This document shows positions 58,536-64,000 of a stretch of 64,000 nt of DNA, one piece after another. Position 1 is the stretch's first letter, and every line of letters starts with the position of its first letter. The stretch spans positions 26,740,658-26,804,657 of the forward strand of contig CM067079.1 of NCBI GenBank assembly GCA_033980235.1, given 5' to 3'. Below the pieces are notes generated by a model. It was not told the DNA's origin and made no database searches. It worked only from the letters and a program-made list of their open reading frames with translations. The position numbers were made by a program, and so were the translations under genes. This DNA is from Diadema setosum (taxonomy: Eukaryota; Echinodermata; Echinoidea; Diadematoida; Diadematidae).

Positions 58536-61500
58536 CTGGTGATCAATGACAAGGCATTAATGTACATTATGATCTTGCAGTAGGTTTCCTTTTGTTAATT
58601 TATTTTCTAAACTAGAAATGTCGCTTTGGCGACTGGTATGCCTCCGCCATAATGCATGATTTTCCCAATGGGTCTAGATAGTACATGTGGACAATGTGTG
58701 ATTACATTTTAACAAAATTCGCAAAATATTGAAATGACAAGTTTGTCACAAATGTGTTGAATGTTCACCTTCCTTGACCTAGGTTTAATTGGATGAATAG
58801 GAGAGCATATATCTAGGGATTTAAGGACTTTAACTCGACTTTGACCCATTCATACATTTAGGCATTGAGTAATTTTCAAGGTACAGGTGTGGAGAAAAAG
58901 TGCAATTTCTGAATTGAATAGTAAATTGTTACCATTTTCATCTGGCCCTTGACCCTAAAATTCATAAGATAATCACTTTCAGGTAGAACATGCATAATAT
59001 GTACTAAGTTTCAAGATAACTTGAGCCACTTCCGAGATATGGAGGAAAAAGTTAGTTCAGCACTTTCACTTGATCTTTGACCTTTTGACCTTTGAGGCAA
59101 AAAAAGAAAAAAAAAAACTTTCCAGAGAATTTCTATTAGGTTACACATGTATGCATACACCAAGTGTAAAAAAAAAAATAACCCTGCAGGCATTGCATGA
59201 TAGGAGGGAAATAGTAAAATTTTGAAGTGTTGCACTTGACCTTTGACCCCTGACCTTTGACCCATGAACCCTACATTCTCTAGATAATCACTTCCAGTCA
59301 GTATATGTATATACTACGTTCCATGAAGATACCTTGAACAATTTTCCAAGGTATGGAGAAAAAAAAAGTTTTAATATTTTTACTTGACCTTTCGACCTTT
59401 GACCTTTGACCTCATGACCCAAACTTTCAGCAGAGAATCTTAATTGGGTAATACATGTATACACTAAGTTTCAAGAAAATATCTTCAGGCATTCAATAGA
59501 TATTATGTATGGTGGAAATAGTGAAATTTTATGTATTTGACCCTGACCTTTTGACCTTTGACCTTTGACCTCAAGACCCAAACTTTCACCAGAGAATCTT
59601 AATTGGGTAATACATGTATACACTAAGTTTCAAGAAAATATCTTCAGGCATTCAATAGATATGGTGGAAATAGTGAAATTTTATGTATTTGACCTTGACC
59701 TTTTGACCTTTGACCTTGAGCATGTGCACTCAAAAGTTGATAGGCACAACTTCGCCCCCTAATACACATACATGCCAAGTTTCATTAGGATACCTCAACA
59801 GGTTTTGATAGTTACCTTGTCCACAAAATTCATTACGGACGGACGGAAGGACGGACGGATGGACAACCCGAAAACATAATGCCTCCGGCACCACTTCGTG
59901 GCGGAGGCATAAAAACAAACAAACATGTATTTATTATACCCACTGGCTCAAGAGAATATCAAAAATTCCCAGTTGCCTGGAGGTATCCACCTTGGAGAAC
60001 TCACAAGACATAAAAGGAAACAGAGCAAACAACATTTACTACAGGGGGACCTCATAATGAGCTGTTTGGGACCACTTAAATTTCCTCGTTATATTAGGTA
60101 TCTTGTTATAACAGGAACAAAAACAAAAGAATATAAAAGAAATGAGACCTGTGATATTTTCCTCATTTTATATCACGTATCTCACTATATCCGACCTTGT
60201 TATAAGGAGATTCTGCTGTACCTGGGTATCACCCACATTGACCCTACTGACAGAGCAGCATGGAAAAGAGCCTTAAGGGAACAGTATAACCCCACAGAGT
60301 TTGAAATATGGGCTTTAAAATGATATTTCTAGCAGAATGTCTGCATATGCAAGTTTTGGGCAGCAGAAATAGGTCTGGAAGAGAAACTGGCTAAAATTTG
60401 CTCTGAATGGTTGTATATACCGTAATCTTCATATATTCATCACATATAGCAGAATCTATTGACAATAAAAAAACAAACAAACAAAAAACATGAAAACCAT
60501 GTATGATGTCAGCATGAAGTAGTAGATATGTGGGACAGTACAACTTGACAGCTTTTCTAATTATATGTAGACACTCTCTTTTCAAACTTTAATTGTAGAG
60601 TTCAAATTGTTCAAATTTTACTTGCATACAGGCTGCCTGATACAGTCCTACAATATGATAGAAGCCAAAAATTACACTCCAGCTTACCAGTAATGAGCAT
60701 ACAGTGTAGGTCATACAATGAACTTCTCAGCATCACATTACGACAGTTAAGCTACAGTGTATATCAATTGCAATCCAATTGACTGAAAAATATGCTCAAT
60801 GCAATGTTGTAAGATCGTTTTACTGCGATAGGGGAGTGCAGCTTTAACAAAATTATATAGAAGAAATTCACAGGGAGCAAAGCATATCTCACCTGTTGAG
60901 GTAAACCCTTAGGGATTCCTGAAGTCCATCGAGAGCATCCAGACCTTCTTGTTTGCATACCAATGCCGCCATGTCCGACAATCTCTGCAAAGGGTTGTAA
61001 AGCGGTAGATGCTACAATCAAGAAATGATTCACTGAGAATCTCTCTCTCATGATCCTTCATTTTCTATCTCCGTCTATTTACCTGTCTGTCTATCAACCA
61101 ATCTATCTCTCTCCATAACTTCAATTAACTCTTTCTTCTCTCTATCCATCTCTTTCTTCTCCCTCTTTTTCTATTACCCATCTCCCAGTATCCAAATTTT
61201 GGTTCTTTTTTGTTCATTTCTCTCTCTCTCTCATTCTCTCTCTACTATCTATCTATCTATTAATCTGTCTGTCTGTCTTTCTGTATATCTATCTATTTCT
61301 GTATATACCACATATGTAATTTATTTCATTACACTAGAAGTCCACACTAGACGTGGCTTACCATGGACTGAAAACGATCCTGTAAAGCAAGATACGTTTT
61401 GAGAAACTTAAGTCGAAGGGAGACACACTCCCGCACAACATTTTCATTGCAAATTCATACACTTTTGCAAAACTAGAACTGCAGCATAGCACAGTAAAGG

Positions 61501-63710
61501 AAGAGTGTGATACAAAATAAAATTGTGTAATGAAATTGAAGAGGGTATGCTACATAAGTGACTGGGGGTGGCATTTCATGAAGCGTTTTGTCAGATTTTT
61601 TTTTTCTGACATATTTGCTCTCAGCCAATCAGATGCAAGGACTTCAGTAGCTTATAACAGTTTGTCAGAAAAAAAAAGAAAATATCTGACAAAATGCTTC
61701 ATGAAATGTCCCCCATGACCCAGTGACCTGGTACATACTTGTGGGTTGTTCTGGCTGTTCTCCTTCCAGAAGAGTGGATGCATGAAGTTGTTGATGACCC
61801 TCAGGTACTTGAGTTCCCGGAGCTTGAGCATCCCACTGGGAAGGGCAGCGATCTGGTTCCCCTCCAGGTTCAGCTCACGCAGTCGCCTGAAATCAACCAA
61901 TCAATTCACAGCTGGTTATGACATCACAAGAAAGGTTGTTCACCAATGGTGACAGGTTATATGGCAAGTACACGTATTTGTGAGAGGAACATGTTCCAGA
62001 AGAACACATCCAGGATCCAATAACTGCCACATTTTGTTTATCACAAGGTAAATGTAAATGGCACTCATTTCATAAGTGTGTGGACTGAGACAAGGTAAAC
62101 AGATAATGACAAACTTTCTGAATCCTCATCTTCATAAAACCATGGTGGTGTGGGATAAAATATGATAGGCGATTTTTCCTTTTGTTAAAAAAAAACATGT
62201 CACTATATGTCAACATTTTTGCTTCGATGTTAGGTATGGTAAAAGGTTTGGACTTTGTCTTCACAGATGCAAAAAAAAAAGGAAGCAAAACTATGCCATA
62301 CTGCTACTTTGATCCAATCTCTTGATAACTATCAATTTCACATAATAGGACCTATTGCTGAGAGTAAATGCATGCATATTTTGCGTTTGCTCAGTAAACA
62401 AACGGATAAAAAATGGTAGGAGTGATTCAGTGTAAAGGTACCTAGTGACAAAAAGAGAGAAAAAAGAAAACAATCTAAAATTAAGCTATACATATACACA
62501 CAAGAAGTGCTGATGATTCCCTTGTGCCCTTTCCAATTAGACCAAGATGCTTGGCAACTCACTCAACTGGCCTTTGGTGACATAAATGTATAATGGTCAC
62601 TTTACCATCATCTACCACAAACAGACATCACTGAGATGTTTCTCTTACTTGAGATGACTGATTTCATTTGGCAAGAATGTCAGCTTGTTGTAGGACAGGT
62701 CCAGGAACTTGATGGGTAATGTGAACAAACTGTAAACGAGATAAAACACGCATAATAAAGTGATACAACAGATTAATGACTTACATCAGATATCATAAAC
62801 TGAACGTGATATAAAAAGTAAAAGTGTTGTGACAAAATGATATCTTAAAGATGCAAAGATGGCTGGTGCCACTTTTCTCTAACATGCTGGGGAAAACAAG
62901 AATGAACTACATCTGCTACATTTACAATGCTTTACAACACATTACTAGTATTTGAATCAAATCAGCACCAACAGAACATTATTTCTATCCTCTTAGTAGA
63001 TCTTAGTCATGAATCCACTCTCTGGCACATCGAAAAGCTATCAAAATTGAGCCATAATAAAGTCAAGTTTTCTACCAGATAGCCTGAATAATAACAGCAT
63101 TCCAAAAGAATATCTAACGGTTAACTTATGCTATCACGAAGAATGTCTAATGGTAAATGCTATCATGTCTAAAGAACTCATTTAACGGACAACTGTCTTT
63201 GAATAACATATTTGCATAACGTTCACTCTTAACACAAGAACATTATCTATGCACATACCACTGGAAAAAATTGAGCCATGATAAAGTCAAGTTTTCTACC
63301 AGATACCCTGAAAAATAACAGCATTCTAAAAGAATGTCTAATGGTAAATGCTATCATGTCTAAAGAACTCAACTGTCTTTGAATAACCTATTTGCATAAC
63401 GTTCACTCTTAACACAAGAACATTATCTATGCACATACCACTGGAACCATTGGGTGTTATATCAGTGGACACTCTTGCTCATTTTGATGTGAGATGCATA
63501 ATAACAACTACAACAGCCTGTTCTATCATACACAGCTACTTTTAATAAAAGGTGGGACTATTCTCTTTCTTTTCTTTTCTTTTACTTTTTTATTGGTGGG
63601 GGGGGGGGGGTATTTATGTGAGCTACTCTTTGCTGAGCCATGAAAGGATAGTTTCTGATCGAGGGAGGATATGCAAATTATTCTTATGCAAGCCATTACT
63701 GGGGGTTTTT

Positions 63711-63744
<34 letters not shown>

Positions 63745-64000
63745 TTTAATGAGGGGGGATCAAGGTTATGTGAGCTACTCTTAGCCAAACTGGGAACTGA
63801 ATTTTGATATTCATTCATTGTTTGTTTGCTGTTGATGTCATTGTTTGTTTTTTATGAGGGGTGTGACATCCTCCATCCCCTCCCGACTGGGATGCGGTCC
63901 TCACCTGGGAGGCAGGTCTGAGAGGATACAGAAGGAGAGGACCAGTGTGCGGAGGCGAGTCAGGTTGCCGACCTCGTAGGGCACCTCCCGGATCGGATTG
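58322..64000 (-). CDS. Leucine-rich-repeat protein with Cys-rich C-terminus (5' end outside window)
   Basis: Exons on the - strand: 64000-63905 (partial), 62729-62649, 61886-61739, 61011-60893, 58535-58322 (stop TGA). All borders are GT/AG and the phases agree. At least four LRRs are visible: NPIREVPYEVGNLTRLRTLV, FLDLSYNKLTFLPNEISHL, LRELNLEGNQIAALPSGM, then LKYLRVINNFMHPLFWKEN. A helical stretch follows (PLQRLSDMAALVCKQEGLDA). The last exon has CDCCGGPLYGPGL and FFIACSPSCRDYF, a possible zinc-binding C-x-C-C...C-x3-C module similar in layout to the ends of LRRC28 and LRRC58, and an acidic tail (YEDDEFDSDELED). No signal peptide can be judged because the N-terminus is missing. Likely an intracellular scaffold. 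The exact subfamily is not resolved. Confidence 0.88.
58638..59910. mobile_element. TIR element with exact TGACCTTTGACCT motifs, in the last LRR intron
   Basis: Ends ATGCCTCCGCCA and TGGCGGAGGCAT. Near the right end is a GGACGGAC microsatellite (59836-59863). The body has about five diverged units with TACATGTATACACTAAGTTTCA and runs of TTGACCTTTGACC. Exact TGACCTTTGACCT occurs at 59400, 59552, 59559 and 59704. No transposase. Architecture resembles 33386-34159 in reverse. Confidence 0.78.
60040..60220. mobile_element. MITE with TACAG ends (possible family F member)
   Basis: TACAGGGGGACCTCATAATGAG at the left and CTTATAAGGAGATTCTGCTGTA-type sequence at the right are imperfect partners. The interior has GTTATATTAGG and GTTATAACAGG. 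It lies in the last LRR intron. Confidence 0.55.
60893..61011 (-). CDS. LRR gene exon (helical region)
   Basis: Acceptor TTGTAG|CATCTA, donor AACAG|GTGAGA on the - strand. 39 codons plus two bases: HLPLYNPLQRLSDMAALVCK, then QEGLDALDGLQESLRVYLN. It continues directly from ...NNPQ of the preceding exon in phase 0. Confidence 0.88.
61200..61300. repeat. Pyrimidine-rich (TCTA/TCTG)n simple repeats
   Basis: (TC)n then (CTAT)n and (CTGT)n tracts in an LRR intron; the wider pyrimidine-rich stretch spans 61075-61300. Confidence 0.8.
61564..61714. mobile_element. MITE family C, copy 2
   Basis: GGGGTGGCATTTCATGAAGC and GCTTCATGAAATGTCCCCC arms, inner TTTTGTCAGATTTT / ATATCTGACAAAA. It ends only about 25 bp from the splice donor of the LRR exon at 61739. 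Confidence 0.83.
61739..61886 (-). CDS. LRR gene exon (LRR plus cap-like segment)
   Basis: Acceptor TTTCAG|GCGACTG, donor CACAA|GTATGT on the - strand. Encodes RLRELNLEGNQIAALPSGML and KYLRVINNFMHPLFWKENSQ. The first base completes a Lys codon from the previous exon. Confidence 0.93.
62649..62729 (-). CDS. LRR gene exon (single LRR)
   Basis: Acceptor TTTACAG|TTTGTT, donor CTCAA|GTAAGA on the - strand. 81 bp, about one repeat long: LFTLPIKFLDLSYNKLTFLP, then NEISHL. Confidence 0.93.
63035..63446. repeat. Tandem duplication inside an LRR intron
   Basis: Two head-to-tail units, about 63040-63267 and 63268-63446. Shared words: AATTGAGCCAT(A/G)ATAAAGTCA, AACAGCATTC, CTAATGGTAAATGCTATCAT, and CATAACGTTCACTCTTAACA. 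The second unit lacks an inner segment of about 45 bp. Confidence 0.85.
63905..64000 (-). CDS. LRR gene exon, cut by the window edge
   Basis: Donor CCCAG|GTGAGG on the - strand at 63904. Encodes NPIREVPYEVGNLTRLRTLV then LSFCILSDLPP, parts of two LRRs. The exon continues past position 64000. Confidence 0.9.

Overview
The window is eukaryotic and animal: a few intron-containing genes with GT/AG splice sites, separated by AT-rich DNA packed with transposon remains. A beta-class carbonic anhydrase (a class absent from vertebrates), TAGGCCTA-type words scattered throughout, and BEL/Pao, Ty3/gypsy, P-element/THAP9 and mariner relics alongside many foldback MITEs point to a marine invertebrate, most likely an echinoderm such as a sea urchin. 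The species call is inference. Three host genes can be assembled exon by exon. (1) A beta-carbonic anhydrase on the + strand, four exons from 8846 to 22351, all in phase 0, 287 codons. (2) An arylacetamide deacetylase / neutral cholesterol ester hydrolase-like serine hydrolase on the + strand, five exons from 29524 to 35182, 424 codons, with a signal anchor and complete catalytic motifs. (3) The 3' half of a leucine-rich-repeat gene on the - strand, five exons from 64000 (cut by the window edge) to 58322, with a cysteine-rich C-terminus and an acidic tail. Layout: 1-8.1 kb is intergenic with foldback elements, a tandem duplication of about 0.85 kb and an array built on TTCGTTATTCCGAA. 8.8-22.4 kb is the carbonic anhydrase, whose 7.8-kb first intron holds two hAT-like elements, a GC-rich TIR element, a foldback MITE and a tRNA-derived SINE head. 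22.4-29.5 kb is intergenic with MITEs. 29.5-35.2 kb is the hydrolase gene. 35.3-54 kb is a transposon graveyard, nearly all on the - strand: a 5'-truncated LINE, BEL/Pao pol and gag fragments, a Ty3/gypsy relic with a PNMA-like gag joined directly to an integrase, a reading frame of about 500 codons with a RanBP2-type zinc finger (unrecognised, split by a GC-rich element), a THAP9/P-element transposase relic, and a mariner-like element inserted in a gypsy protease relic. 54-58.3 kb is repeat-poor intergenic DNA. 58.3-64 kb is the LRR gene. The host genes show no evident pathway link. The carbonic anhydrase interconverts CO2 and bicarbonate, the hydrolase is a predicted ER lipid/ester hydrolase, and the LRR protein is a probable scaffold. 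The most unusual items are the unclassified RanBP2-type reading frame, the gag-integrase internal-deletion derivative whose integrase motif is cut by a MITE, and two TIR elements that carry clusters of exact DR1-type nuclear-receptor half-site pairs into introns of two different genes.
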